From Luzula sylvatica (taxonomy: Eukaryota > Streptophyta > Magnoliopsida > Poales > Juncaceae), in contig OX326960.1 of the NCBI GenBank assembly GCA_946800325.1, forward strand, positions 55,388,855 to 55,452,854: DNA of 64,000 nucleotides, in the 5' to 3' direction. Below the pieces are notes generated by a model that was not told where the DNA came from, did no database searches, and worked only from the letters and a program-made list of their open reading frames with translations. This document shows positions 1 to 11,305 of this stretch, in pieces (position 1 is the first letter of the stretch; the number at the start of each line of letters is the position of its first letter). The position numbers and the translations under genes are program-made.

Positions 1-249
1 TGACTGTTTTACTAACTGTATGTCAAATTGTTGCACCCTTTCGGTATTTCATATAAACGACACTAATACTTCGTTCATATGAAATATATTTCTATATGAA
101 GGTTGTAGATAATCTTATTATCTATCTAACCCAATTTGAACCATTCAAATTGGATTTTCCTACTGAAAGATATGACCACGAATGTACGCTTACATTCGTT
201 TATCCTTGTGTACACTTTTACGGTTGATCCTGAAACTGTATTTCCTTCA
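1..249 (+). mobile_element. 3' part of a Copia-type LTR, cut by the window edge
   Basis: These bases match the last ~240 bases of the complete solo LTR at 49733-50747 almost throughout, and the copy ends in CCTTCA at 249 just as the solo LTR does. It differs mainly by about 30 extra bases near 140-170. Whether it is a solo LTR or the 3' LTR of a larger element to the left cannot be seen. The orientation follows the solo LTR, which runs from TGTTGGGA to CTTCA on the plus strand. Confidence 0.8.
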
Positions 250-767
250 TAATGATCTTATGATTATCTGGTTAAAGATAACGAAGAAATATATCTAAGT
301 ATCACAATTCACATATAATGAATCAAATGATAACTTCATGTCCAAGAACTAAAACTTTATTTGTTATGAGAATATATATAATGACAATAACCATGTATAT
401 TCTCATAAGTTGGTCAATCAAATATGTAGTCTCTAATATATATTTATATTTCATGTTTGACATCTTCATGTCCATGATCAGTAGAACATGATCATCTCAT
501 ATGCGAATATCCTGGTGTGCATATATATTCCATTACCTTAGACATGTATATCTCAATATACATCATATATATAACCAATGACATTTAGAATTGTATTATG
601 TTCATGTATAGTTTTACTATCATAATCACATATTATGATGATGTACAAACTAGTTATACAATTTATGGCTTATTTAAATATTCATAAATATGTTAAATAA
701 CTAGTACGCCTATTAAATGAAACATTAAACAAATATATAATATTAGATCAACAAACATAAATAATAA
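250..767. other. AT-rich intergenic DNA, no gene seen
   Basis: This stretch is rich in ATATAT runs and has no ORF, RNA gene or clear repeat boundary that I can recognise. Confidence 0.6.
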
Positions 768-789
768 TTGATAATCGGTTACATACAAA

Positions 790-1440
790 CTAAACAATTT
801 GGCCTAGGGTATTATTTCTTTCAGTTTGAGGTACTTGACTTGTACGAGACCGGATATTCTTTTGGAGTCGGTCTTGTGAGCCGATTCATGGAGAAACCAA
901 CTGAGACGCATTTCAAGGTGGTCAAACGAATTCTTTGTTATATCAAGGGTACAAGTGATTATGAATTATTTTATTCTTCTTCAAATGAATTCAAGCTCGT
1001 GGGATATAGAGATAACGATTGGGAAGGAAATATGGATGACCGAAAAGTACAACCGGTTTTGTTTTCCATATGGGAGATGCGGCATTCACTTGGTGATCTA
1101 AGAAACAGTCAATCGTGACTCTTTCGACTTGTGAAGCCGAGTACGTCGTTGCCGCATCATGTGTTTTTCATGCAATATGACTAAAGGATTTATTGAAGGA
1201 ATTGAAGATCAAGCAAGATAAAGCTACCGAGATTTATGTTGACAACATGTAGGCTATTGCACTTGCAAAAAATTCGGTATTTCATAATCGAAGCAAACAC
1301 ATTGATACAAGGTATTGCTTTATTCGAGAATGTGTTGCAAATGATGAAGTCAAGGTGAAGTATGTGAAGACTCAAGATCAAACTGCGGATATCTTCACGA
1401 AACCGCTCAATCTTTATGAAACCGCACAAACATGACCCTT
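790..1440 (+). pseudogene. Decayed Ty1/Copia pol fragment (end of RT and RNase H)
   Basis: The translation carries Copia landmarks in order: VGLVSRFMEKPTETHFK and RILCYIKGT from the end of the reverse transcriptase and connector, then remnants of the RNase H motifs STCEAEYV (near 1120-1150) and NRSKHIDTRY (near 1288-1320), and the closing QTADIFTKPL (near 1378-1410). These lie in more than one frame with internal stops, for example at 1116-1118, so the gene is dead. Gag, protease and integrase are missing. The fragment leads directly into a polypurine tract and an LTR, so it is the 3' end of a 5'-deleted element. Confidence 0.88.
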
Positions 1441-1481
1441 TAATCAATTTGCGTATGATGCTTCTTGGAGTAACAAAGAAT

Positions 1482-1497
1482 TAAGTTTAAGAGGAAG
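1482..1497 (+). other. Polypurine tract of the Copia remnant
   Basis: The purine-rich run TTAAGTTTAAGAGGAAG ends directly before the LTR start at 1498. This is where the plus-strand primer lies in LTR retrotransposons. It supports the LTR boundary and the orientation of the decayed pol upstream. Confidence 0.75.
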
Positions 1498-1977
1498 TGT
1501 TGAATATTTATAATAAACTTAATATTAATTAAATACACGTTTTGTTGTTTATTATGTAAGTGTGAAAGGTCATGTTCACCTTGCGAGTTATAATACTAAT
1601 ACATGTATTTATTGAATAAAATTATGGATCATGTACTTGACAATTAGTCTGAATTAATGGTCATGAGTTAATGTGATTCATGTATACATTAATCACTTAG
1701 ATTATAAATATAGACTCATTTGTGTTAGCAAAAAACAAGAGAAATATAATTAAAAAATAAATAAAAATAAAACAAATATAAGAAATTCTCTATTTTTTTT
1801 CTTGTTCTCTTAAGAAATATGACTTGTTATCCAACATAATCATGTTCTGATTAACTAACTGTCCGATGTCCAAAATATCGTTTTATGTTTGAATGGTCCA
1901 CAATCCACATATAGTTAATATATTACGAAAGTTAAACATTAAATAACATAACTATAATTTCCCAATAACCCCTAACA
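1498..1977 (+). mobile_element. 3' LTR of the decayed Copia element
   Basis: The segment begins TGTTGAAT straight after the polypurine tract and ends CCCTAACA, giving the TGTT...AACA termini usual for plant Copia LTRs. Its length is about 480 bp. It is AT-rich and holds no ORF. It is not the LTR family seen at 1-249 and 49733-50747. The right boundary rests only on the terminal CA, because no 5' LTR is present for comparison. Confidence 0.65.
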
Positions 1978-2118
1978 AGTCTCAAAAAGCTTATTTCTAA
2001 AACCAATAATTATCCATGAAATTTTAAAGCTACTTAAGAGTTAAGACTGCCTGTTTCTAAAAAAAGGAAAAAATAGCTTCTTCCTAATCTATTCAAAGTT
2101 TCCTCCATATGAACATGA

Positions 2119-2120
<2 letters not shown>

Positions 2121-2153
<33 letters not shown>
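2121..2153 (-). repeat. 33-base homopolymer, C on plus, G in the SMXL transcript
   Basis: An uninterrupted run of 33 C occupies 2121-2153. In the sense of the minus-strand SMXL gene it is a 33-base G run starting 11 bases after the TGA stop codon, and so probably in the 3' UTR. The exact length could be a sequencing or assembly artefact, because long homopolymers are error-prone. Confidence 0.85.
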
Positions 2154-2164
2154 TATATCAAAAC

Positions 2165-5125
2165 TCAGGCATCACCGGCGGTCACTACCAATGAAATCGG
2201 GAATGGGGACCCACTACTGCTGATGATCCGGCTCGACACATGTCCCTTTACAACTGATAACTGCATCCTATCTCCATCTTCTAAACTTGAGTCGCATTTC
2301 AACTGCAGAAAAGCTGGAACCAACACTTTTTCAGCCCATTCGTTCGTCAGACTGGTGTGAGCATCGCTGTACCAAATAGCATGGGCCATTTTGTTAAGAA
2401 CGCCGGGCTCGATATCGATCAACGCTTTATCACCAATGATTGATGCAAATCTCTTCAATATCATCTCAGAGACTGCCAGTTTTGCCATGCTTAAGTCGAC
2501 CGGTTTGAATTCCACAACTTGGTCCACTAATTTGAAAAGGTTCGTTAGGTCAGGCAGATTCGGGCTTTTCTCTACAAGTCGGCCTAATGCATGGCCGTGC
2601 TCCATCGTCACATCACTAGAATCAGATGACCCTTCCTTGCCGCCCTCTTGGTCATCATTGTCCTCTTCGTCGGATAATCCAATCGCTAGATTTAAGTCTA
2701 ACGAAACATGAGTGGCATTCTTTTTACATTTCTCTTTTCTTTCAAACTCAGAGCCCCAACATACCCGGCGCTTTCTTTTCTTAGCCGTGAGCCTCAGATG
2801 CCAATTCAAGTTGGCCAGGTCCAAAATATTTTCTTTCTCCTCGCTCTCCGGTATGAGGACAAAAATAGAACTACCTAGCACAACCTCACGCCCGTTCGAG
2901 TCGGTAAGCCTACCTGTCTCAATTGCCCGTTTTATCATTGGTTGAACCACATTGTTGGCCTGATCAATACCTTCAAGCACAATCACGCAAAGAGGGTTCG
3001 ATCTAACCGCATCCACAACCCGATCAACCACGGTTTTGCCTCTTAACACAATGTTAGATTCATCTCTCGTGCTCTCCCTTCTCGGGCCAATATCAATAAT
3101 TATCGGCTCTTCTGAGAAGAACAACTTAGACAGCGTACAAGCCATTTTTCTCTTACCATTCATGTCGGGTCCTGCGAAAAGGAGCCACGTGTCAAATTTG
3201 GACCCAATTGACGCATATCTCTTTTTGGTTCCAGATTTAATTTGCATCACTATTGACGCAACCGACATGGCGGCATCAAGCTGCCAACCAACTTTGTTTA
3301 CTAATCCTTTAGAAAGTTTTATTAGAGAATCAGAATCATAGGTTGGGGCCGAATAAGCCGGTAAGCCTAGAGACAAGTCAGTCACGCTTCTCGTGTCGAT
3401 GTCTGACTCGGGCACGAAGTCGATGTAGCAATGGAGCCTTTTGCATGTATCTTGCCATTTCTCGTTTGCCTCCTTGATTGTTCGACTCAACACGACTTTA
3501 TCCACCTCCTGTAAAAACAAAGAAACAAATAACAGGTTGAATTAAATTTCAAGAATATGTTATCAATGCAAATTAGATAATTAACTAAATGATACAAACC
3601 TGAAGATGATTCCACATGTGGCTGAGGTGTACAAGATGGCCAAAGTAGGGAGATATTTTCTTAATTTCACCCAATATTTCCTGATTATAGTTCTGTAAGC
3701 AAGAATTGCATACGCCCGGCGGCCGAGTAGAAGGCACGGCAATCTCCAGTGAACGATTAGGCAATATTGCACTAGTGTTCAAGTTCGAAACCAAGCTTTT
3801 AGTCGTATTGAGCGCCTCCACTGAGCTACTTAGAACCCCCTTTCCGCCAAAACTACACAGCATAAAAAAAAATCCGAGTTTTATTAACAAAATACATACA
3901 GAAAAAAAAACAGAGACCAAAATAAGCAATATAATTAATAATTTAATATAAACTACCTTGGCGATACTCCGACTAAAGATCGTGGGGTGATGGGCAAGGC
4001 CTTGAGGTCCCACTCGCTCTCCATAGAAGGATGGTACACCTGGCATCTCAGGTACGTGGCACAAGTTGCCGTACCCATCACCCATACGCGTCCTGGATGT
4101 TTCTTCAGGATTACTGCCACCTCAGCAATCACCATTTGTGCAGTCTCAATCATCATCCTGTGACTCCCTTTAATCATCTCTTTACTTCTATCACCATTGG
4201 AAGGCCCATCCTCACTCTCTTTGCTCTCCACGAGCCATTTCAGATCACCCAAATCAAGAACTGCACCCTCAAAGCACAACAATTGAGAAGAGACCACACT
4301 TCCTGCTTTCCTTATTTCATCTACCATCTGAGTTTTTTCTTTCTGGCTTATGCTCTGCGAGAGAGACACCAAATACAGAGATCCAAGTTCGCCTCTTTTG
4401 ATTAATCCGAGCAGATCTTCCATCACAAAATCAACACCGGAGTCTCCAACCAGCACGGGATTTCTCTTTACAGTTCTCGAGAACACGGCCACCACCCTTT
4501 GTATCTCCTCTCTATATCTTCCAATAGCAGTTGCAATTTCTTGCCCTTGAACCAGCCTTGGATTAACATAACTGCTTGAAGGTAGAAGCAAGTCCTTGAC
4601 TGCCACTGAAGAAAACCCGGCCTCTCGCATGACACGACTAACAGATGGATCATCGAGAATAGAGACGATCAAATGGAGATGATCGACACGAACAGAAATC
4701 AAGGGGTGGTCCGGTGAACCACGTCTTTGTATTGCCTGAGCACGCTTGAGGGCAGCGATAAGTGAGTTAGCAAAAGGGGGAGAGGAAGAGGAAGGGGAAG
4801 AAGACGGGAGGGCAGGGAGTCGGTCTAGCGCGACCGAGAAGCAAAGATCGAGTGCACGGCATGTAGGAATGAGCGAAGGAGTTTTTTGGGACTGTAGGTA
4901 AGTGCATGTTCGCCGGAGGTACGAATTGCGGGCGGAGAGTAAAGCGACGAACACGTGGAGAGGGGAGATGTGAGAGTGGTGACGTCTGGCTGCGTCAGCA
5001 GAGGCGGAGGCCATGATCTCAGCCGCCTCATCGGTTAAGGACTGTTGAATAATTGAGGATGTGACGGGAACACTGATATGTGGCGGCAGCGGCGGCACCA
5101 CTCTCATGAGTGTTTGCTGTTGCAT
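2165..5125 (-). CDS. SMXL: SMAX1-like (SMXL) transcriptional repressor
   Basis: Three exons are predicted: 5125-3957, 3852-3600 and 3508-2165. They give 921 residues with in-phase GT-AG junctions. The family consists of nuclear Clp/HSP101-related repressors that are degraded through the F-box protein MAX2 in karrikin/KAI2-ligand or strigolactone signalling. Residues ~14-170 form the double Clp-N region (SLTDEAAEIMASASADAAR, HISPLHVFVALL). A degenerate first ATPase domain contains RNPVLVGDSGVDFV, and exon 2 has a CxxC motif (CNSC). Exon 3 holds a P-loop-like GPDMNGKRKMA, an RGKT degron (LRGKTVVDRV, near residue 630) and an EAR motif LDLNLAIGL (near 743-751) that recruits TOPLESS co-repressors. 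The RGKT motif argues against the SMXL3/4/5 clade. The ATPase-1 and exon 2 sequences look more like SMAX1/SMXL2 than D53/SMXL6-8. The clade call is inference; membership of the family is firm. Confidence 0.92.
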
Positions 5126-5206
5126 GGAGCCCTGGAGGAGGAGAGAAAGAGGGTTGGTTTACCGGTTTAAGTTGAGTGAGACAATAATTCTGAGAAGGAA
5201 GCGGGA

Positions 5207-5212
5207 TTTATA
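5207..5212 (-). promoter_or_regulatory. Putative TATA box of the SMXL gene
   Basis: On the minus strand the sequence reads CTTATAAAT about 80 bp upstream of the SMXL ATG at 5125. Position and sequence fit a TATA box. There is no transcript evidence. Confidence 0.4.
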
Positions 5213-6310
5213 AGATGAAAATAAGGGAATTTTATTTTTTATTAAATTTATCCTTTTCAGGTTCTATTTTTTTTTTGGTTGGGATCCACTATGGCTTCAT
5301 CTTTTATTGCTTCTTGTACTTTTTTGAGAGAAATAATACTGAAGTTTCAAATGAATTACAAAATTTCTATACACAATAATATATACAATTAGAAATAAAA
5401 TTTTCTCTCATTTTGTGCTGAATAATTTGGTCAATGAACTCTTTAAATTCGTGCATTATAGTATTGTTCAGTAAACGACTGATTGGTTAATTATCTGTAA
5501 AATATATTGTTATTAAATTTAGAAAATGATTTTAACAAATATAACAGTAACATTAGTAAGTAACTGCCAAAATGACAGTTCAGAATGATCTGGCAACAAA
5601 CACAAATAGACTATAATTGAATTTTTTTTAATTATAACATTTCCAAAAATCTTTTAATTTAATTTAAGATATGATTAAATACACATTATTTTGACGGTTA
5701 CGATAGCTTTTAAATGTGTATTTAATATGCAATGTCTGCTACTGACAGATGTTTCATATATGCCATTTATAACAGTCTGTAAACACGGTCAAATATTTGA
5801 AAATAATCTTTGATATAATCATTCATTGTTCGAATAAATATAGTTTTGGATTTTTTGAAAGAACAAATAAATTGTAGTTCATTTTTTTTTTTTTTTAAAT
5901 TTAGGCATTTGCCTTCTCAATTCATAAAAGTCAAACTAGTTACAAATTTCATGACATATTTAAATTTATAAGAATTTTTGTAAAAGATAGTTCTTTTGAT
6001 AAGTTTAAAATTTAAGTTTTTTATCAAGAAAATATTCATTTGTCTATATTACAAAATTATGTTTTACAATTTAAAAATAAGTTTATATTTACATGAAGTT
6101 TGAAAGATTTTATTTTTGCTTATTTGAAAATGTTGTTTTAGTTCAAATAATAATGAAACTATAGTATTTAATCATATTTCTAATAAAAATAGTATCCAAA
6201 TGTCAATAGTATTTTGCCTTAAATGGCAAATTCAGTTTGTTACAAATAAACAAATATAGGCTCACCACAAAAGATCAAGACATACGAATTGACCCTAGTC
6301 GATTGTATGA
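5213..6310. other. AT-rich upstream DNA of SMXL, no gene seen
   Basis: No ORF of note, RNA gene or bounded repeat is visible here. The stretch contains T runs and AT-rich simple sequence. Distal promoter elements of SMXL may lie here but cannot be recognised. Confidence 0.6.
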
Positions 6311-6319
6311 TATTATAAA

Positions 6320-6605
6320 CGGAAAATATACTTGGCACCCCCAAACTCATCCCAACCCTCTCGATGAGGTGGCAAAAAAATATATTATGTGGTTTGATTA
6401 GTCCCTCTAATTGACTCAATTAATTGTTAATTGACACATTTAATAAATTATATTAGTACGTATTAATTGATGTGTCAATTCAATTAAACGGTCAATTAAA
6501 TCGCTAACCGAATCAATTAACAATATTAATCAACCCACTTAACCATCATTTGTCACCCCATCGGATCTCATTTTTGTGTTATTGGGGCTGCATATATATA
6601 ACCCC
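6320..6605. mobile_element. Mutator-like MITE A with perfect 9-bp target duplication
   Basis: The element is flanked by identical TATTATAAA at 6311-6319 and 6606-6614. Its ends pair as imperfect inverted repeats: GGAAAATATACTTGGCACCC on the left, and on the right a reverse complement starting GGGGTTATATATATGCAGCC. The centre is an AT-rich foldback built of TTAATTG words. The first ~130 bases are closely related to the reverse complement of 23210-23466. A 9-bp duplication is typical of Mutator-like elements. There is no coding capacity. Confidence 0.78.
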
Positions 6606-6614
6606 TATTATAAA

Positions 6615-6880
6615 AAGTAATTCTATCATGCTCCTTTATTTCCCGAACCGCACATCTATATCGTCGATTAACAATTAATTGATAATTAATTAACATGATC
6701 ATTAACAAAAGATATTTCATTAATATTTAATTCATATTGATTAAAAATTGTTAATGCATATGTATTTAATTATATATTAATTAACTATTAATATAATGCT
6801 TTTTTTATTAATTACTTGAGTAATTAATCGGATGATATAGAACATGTGGTGGAGAAATGAAGGGCACACTAAATAACCTC
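6615..6880. mobile_element. Mutator-like MITE adjoining MITE A
   Basis: The long terminal inverted repeats pair ATCATGCTCCTTTATTTCCC near the left end with the reverse complement of GGAGAAATGAAGGGCAC near the right end. The flanks TATTATAAA (6606-6614) and TGTCATAAA (6881-6889) agree at 7 of 9 bases. The left flank is also the right target duplication of MITE A. Its structure resembles the elements at 12307, 48382 and 61290. Confidence 0.7.
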
Positions 6881-7044
6881 TGTCATAAATTGAGTCAGGT
6901 CCCTTTAATTAACCATTAATGTTTAATGTTTAAAATTTAATAATATTATATTAATCGTTAATGGAGATGTTAATTAAAATTTTTAATTGTGTTTTGTAGA
7001 AGTTTTGGGGAATTGATCGGACATGATATAGTTTTCCTTATAAA

Positions 7045-7075
7045 CTAGAATGATGCGCGCGAAAAATTCCGCGCG
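7045..7075 (-). mobile_element. Helitron 3' terminus, minus orientation
   Basis: Read on the minus strand, a GC-rich hairpin GCGCGGAATTTTTCGCGC is followed by ATCATT and then CTAG, with a T after it. This is the Helitron 3' end pattern of a hairpin 6-12 bases before CTRR, inserted next to T. The body of the element would run to the right, but no 5' TC end could be fixed. Confidence 0.65.
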
Positions 7076-7640
7076 TCTTTCTCAATCCGTATTAATATTC
7101 AATGACCTGGACCATTAATTATTTACCCAACGAAAGACATAAATATCGAATAGTTGTAAAAATTATTGCATAAATTCTTGTAATGTTCAAGTTATATATT
7201 GTTCTGTTTTATATTGAACAATCAAGTCTCATAATTATCATTAATTTTCAACAAAAAATATTAGTTTTTCTCAATCCTTAAACAATTTGTCAGGCAATAT
7301 TTATTCGTTAATAAATCCTACATATTTTGAATATTTATAAGGATAACTAACCTTCGTGTAAAAATAATAATAATAAAAGGGTATTTTGTGGAGTTTCTAA
7401 AAGAAAGAGTTTTGTTTTACAATATCCAAAAAAATTAGGGAGTTTTTTGAAAATTTCCCAAAAAAATGTATAGAAAAAAAAAGAACATCATAAAGTATGT
7501 AGACATGATTTATATGTATTAATAAATCTTTTATTTGTACCAAGAGATATTTAATTCAAGGGTTTAGATTATATCAATGGTGTTGATTCATGTGGAGCAA
7601 GAAAATGTGTATATGATTATCCTAAAGTATAAATTTAATT
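7076..7640. other. AT-rich DNA, possibly the body of a decayed Helitron
   Basis: No ORF or RNA gene is seen. It lies inside the side of the Helitron terminus at 7045 where the element's body should be, but no feature within it can be assigned. Confidence 0.45.
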
Positions 7641-7642
7641 TA

Positions 7643-7890
7643 GGAAAATTATATTCCTCTCCGATTTCAAAGGAACGCCCTCAATTATTTAATTAATTCA
7701 CTTAATTAACATAATTAATAAAAATATATAATTAATATTTTTTAAATATTATTTAAAAATTATTAATTCGAATGAATATTAATTATAAATTTCATATTGA
7801 TTAATTGTATGATATGTGTTAATTAAGTGATTTAATCATATGAATATGTTATGTTCAAATCTGAGAGCACCTTATATGGCTTATATGCCC
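7643..7890. mobile_element. Foldback MITE, probably Mutator-like
   Basis: The halves of this stretch are complementary: TTCACTTAATTAACATAATT near 7697 pairs with the TGTTAATTAAGTGATTTAAT segment near 7815, and the ends read GGAAAATTATATTCC and TTATATGCCCCC. It resembles the other MULE-type MITEs in the window, but the flanking duplications are poor. Confidence 0.5.
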
Positions 7891-7944
7891 CCTTAGTATT
7901 ACATACATCATATTTACGTGTTAGGAACTTTTAAATTGACCCAG

Positions 7945-8180
7945 CTTTCACAAAAAAAAAAAAACATTCTCTCTAATCTCTATCATAATTAACATAGAAA
8001 ATCAACATATTAATTAACATGCATCACATGATTTAACATATAAAGTAATTAACATATGTGAATAATATAATTTGTATGTGAATTATATATCATTTATTAA
8101 TTATGTTAGTATGAAGAGGTTATGAATGGTGCATGTTAATTAATTGTGGAGTGAATATGTGATTGGATAATTATGGGATT
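7945..8180. repeat. AT-rich foldback sequence
   Basis: AATTAACATGCATCAC near 8010 pairs with GGTGCATGTTAATTAATT near 8130, giving a foldback of about 240 bp with no coding capacity. It looks MITE-like, but its ends are not sharp. Confidence 0.45.
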
Positions 8181-8254
8181 TTTTTTGAAAAGATATTTTG
8201 GATATTTTTTTTTTGTTTTGAAGGAGGTTGGAAAGAATATATAAGACAATATTT

Positions 8255-8405
8255 TTTTTTTTTGAAGAGAATCATAAGTCACGAATCGTGGTCATTATAG
8301 GTTTTTTTTTATATTGATGCCGCCGGGTTTCGAACCCACAACCTCTACAACATGAGGTTTTATTGTGCTGAGCACTCAACCATCTAGGCTGTGGTACCAT
8401 TGGCA
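8255..8405 (-). mobile_element. tRNA-derived SINE
   Basis: On the minus strand the unit begins near 8405 with a tRNA-like head. It has an A-box-like TAGATGGTTGAGTGC (near 8382) and a B-box GGGTTCGAAACCC (near 8328), about 45 bases apart as in RNA polymerase III promoters. After the head come an A run, a unique tail and a terminal poly(A) stretch near 8255-8265. It does not fold into a normal tRNA cloverleaf, so a SINE is the better reading than a tRNA gene. Confidence 0.65.
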
Positions 8406-11305
8406 AATTTTTTTTTTTTTTTTAAATTAATTAGATATTTTCTTATTTGTCAATGAAATTAGTTTTCGATTCGAATATTGCATCAATTATTAATTAAAAA
8501 ATACCCAAAATACTCTTATTTATTTGTATAAGAATTGAAAAAAAAAAATCTTACCACAAAATCACCCTTAATTATGTACGATATGTGAATGTTAATTAGC
8601 AAGTTTCGTGCTAATTATAAAATAAAAGATGTTATGTTGAGTCCTAGGAGCAAAATAAAATTCGCCTACTAAGAATGATTTAATTTAATTTTAGGAATAC
8701 ATTTTGTATTTTTATTTTTCAATCATCTGAATTCACAATGGGAAGTCGAAGCCGCAATCTCACCGGTTGGATCTGGTTCATGCCGTATCATTTCAGACTA
8801 CAAGTCAATCATGCCGGTTGGATCAGGTCATCAAATGAATTTTCCTATAAGATAATACGCTTAGGAGTTAGACCGGTTGAGGTACCAATAATAAAGCTAA
8901 CACTATAATGATCTTCCGGTCGAGGATTGTTTGTTTTTTCGGTCTTCTTGATTTTCGGGTTAATCGATTTTCGTGTCGTTCAATAGTTTGGGTAAATTCG
9001 GTTTTCGGATTGTTCGCTTTGGATTCTATTGGGTTCCTCGCAATTTATTTTTCGGATCATTTGCGTTCCAAAATATTTGTTCTCCGGGTGAATCGAGTTT
9101 CAAGATATTTGATTTTTTGATCATTTGGATTACCGGACAATTAGTTTCCATATTATTCTCGAACGTACCAATTCAAAATTTGGATAAACAAATATCTAGA
9201 TTCAGTCATTTGGATTTTTTTTTTTTATCATTCAGGTTTTTGTTTGAGTTATTCGTTTTGTGCCCCAAACACAAAATATTGAAGAAATAAATGGGATAAT
9301 GAATTCGGGTTTGGATTGCGTAAAATTCTTATTATATCAAGATGTCAAATCTGTTTACTTTACAAGTTATTCAAGTTCAGGTTTAAGTTCGGATTATTTG
9401 AATCGTGTTACATTTTAATCGGACAACATGTCATTAAGTTAACGGATCATTCAGGCCACCCGTTGTTCTGACCAGGAGTCGTTCAAGATGACGGGTCATT
9501 CGGATTTTGAATCATTCATATTCGAGTCCTTTCATTTCATATTCGAATTCGGCTCACTGACTTCTTAACAATGTGGTGTTCCAATTTGGGCGGGCTGAAT
9601 CATTTTTTAGGGGTCGGATTGCCAACTCTAATCGAAAGAGGAGAAAGGAAAATGATGGCAAGTTGGCAACAACATAAGCACATCGAGAAGCGAACAAGGG
9701 ACATACAAAGGAGAAAAGGCTCCAATTATTTTCCTTTTTACAAAAGCATAGTTGTTTGCTTTGAAGGCTGTGTGAAGTTGAACTTCCCTTTTTGAAGGAG
9801 GGAGTAGTTCATGTCCTCTGCTATTTACCTCCTTTCTCAAATCTATCTCTTCATTTTTAAATTCATATCTTATTACTGGGATGATTAATACCAATTGTAG
9901 TTATTTGCAATTATGTTGAATAAGAGAGCTTATGAACTCAGGACATATTAATGGGCTTTTGCATATATATCTACCAAACCATATCTAAACCATCATATTA
10001 AAATGATACCTTTTTTCAACTCTAAAAAGGCTCTCATGACTGAACTCACCATTCCAACTGATCCCACTACCCTTTATTCATACTTACTGCCCACTCTTTG
10101 TCTCTAAATTCCAAAGCTTCATTTTGGTATCTAATACTTGATTTTTGTGTTAATCTAATAATATGTCAGGCTATTAATTTGATCCAAATAAAATAATAAA
10201 AGTTAAAAACTAATTGTTGATGACAATATTAAGAAGGGAAAGGACTTAATTTCAATTTAGAAAAAATGATGGATGGGTAGGCTTTTCATTTGCTTTTAAC
10301 AAACATGGTTCCACAACAATATATGAACTATGATGATAGATCATGATGGTGCATGATTTCAAAATTCATATCTTTAAAGTAAAGCACAAAAATGCTCGTG
10401 GAAAGTTAAAGTACTACATATAACAAATATTACTACTTTGTCCTTTCTAGTCCTTACATACAGAATTAAAACTATGATTCTGGGAGGATCAAAATGGAAA
10501 AAGACATTATTTTCTCCAATTAGGGGACCCTTCAAGTTTTGAGTGGTTCGAATTTTTAACAGAGAAAGTGGAATTGCTTTTGGAGTGACATGCCAAATAA
10601 AAATGCGTATCTGCACATTTTTTTTCGGCGAAAAGGCATTGCAATTATGAGGAAAAGTAGTGCTAGAAAGGCATTTTGTCTTGAATGTAAGGACTAAAGT
10701 GCAAAGAAAGTAGGATGCCCTCTGAAAAGAGGCACCACTTTGAATAAAGCTAGCCATAAAGGCATATTGTTTTGGGCTGGGCTTCTTTGGATTCCTTAAA
10801 ACTTGACAACAAAGGCAAACCCAATTCTCAGGAATCTAGATTTCTTGTGACGACCTCAAAGTGGGTTTTCTATAACCCGAGAATTGGATTCTTAATTTCT
10901 TGCAGTATTGGTAGTTTAGAATGTTTACTTTCTCTTTAATCCAGCTTTATTTATATATTTGTAAATAATAAAATGTCCCTTATTTAGAATGTTTACTTGG
11001 ATCATTTCATGCCTGAATATTTTCTGTGTTGCTGCTGTTTTTCGATATTATATTTCCATAATTTCATGCCAGAAATGCTTATCATTTAGAATGCCCACAA
11101 CCAAGTAACCAAAACTATAACGCGTTTGATAATTTGAATGCTTGTATCGATAAGAGTTTTGATTTGACGAAGCAAAGAATAACAAAGGTTTATTACTGTA
11201 ATTTACTAAATTAACGAATATCAGATATTGATAAAATGAAAAAGGAATAGATTTCTCTGCTAATTTTATGCAGGAGTTCTCGACTAAGTTTCAATCATAA
11301 ATTCA
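8406..11305. other. Long intergenic stretch, no gene supported
   Basis: It contains a short repeat of CCGGTTGGATC words near 8765 and 8815 and a region at 8900-9560 dotted with TTCGGAT/CATTCGG words, probably an old degenerate repeat. A small inverted repeat CCAATTCTC/GAGAATTGG lies at 10830 and 10880. The ORFs here (up to 127 codons) are low-complexity and match nothing that I know. The last few hundred bases may include the 3' UTR of the AVT1 gene. Confidence 0.55.

Noticed and set aside
2109..2360. Plus-strand ORF with a polyproline start
   Set aside because: It is created by the C33 tract and runs antisense through SMXL exon 3. It has no leader and no homology that I can recognise.
8320..8400. 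Possible tRNA gene (B-box GGGTTCGAAACCC)
   Set aside because: The acceptor and anticodon arms do not form a proper cloverleaf, and a poly(A)-ended tail follows, so it is listed as a SINE.
8908..9290. ORFs of 70 and 105 codons on the plus strand
   Set aside because: They are rich in Phe, Ser and Arg, overlap each other in different frames and lie in DNA with TTCGGAT words. They match no family that I know.
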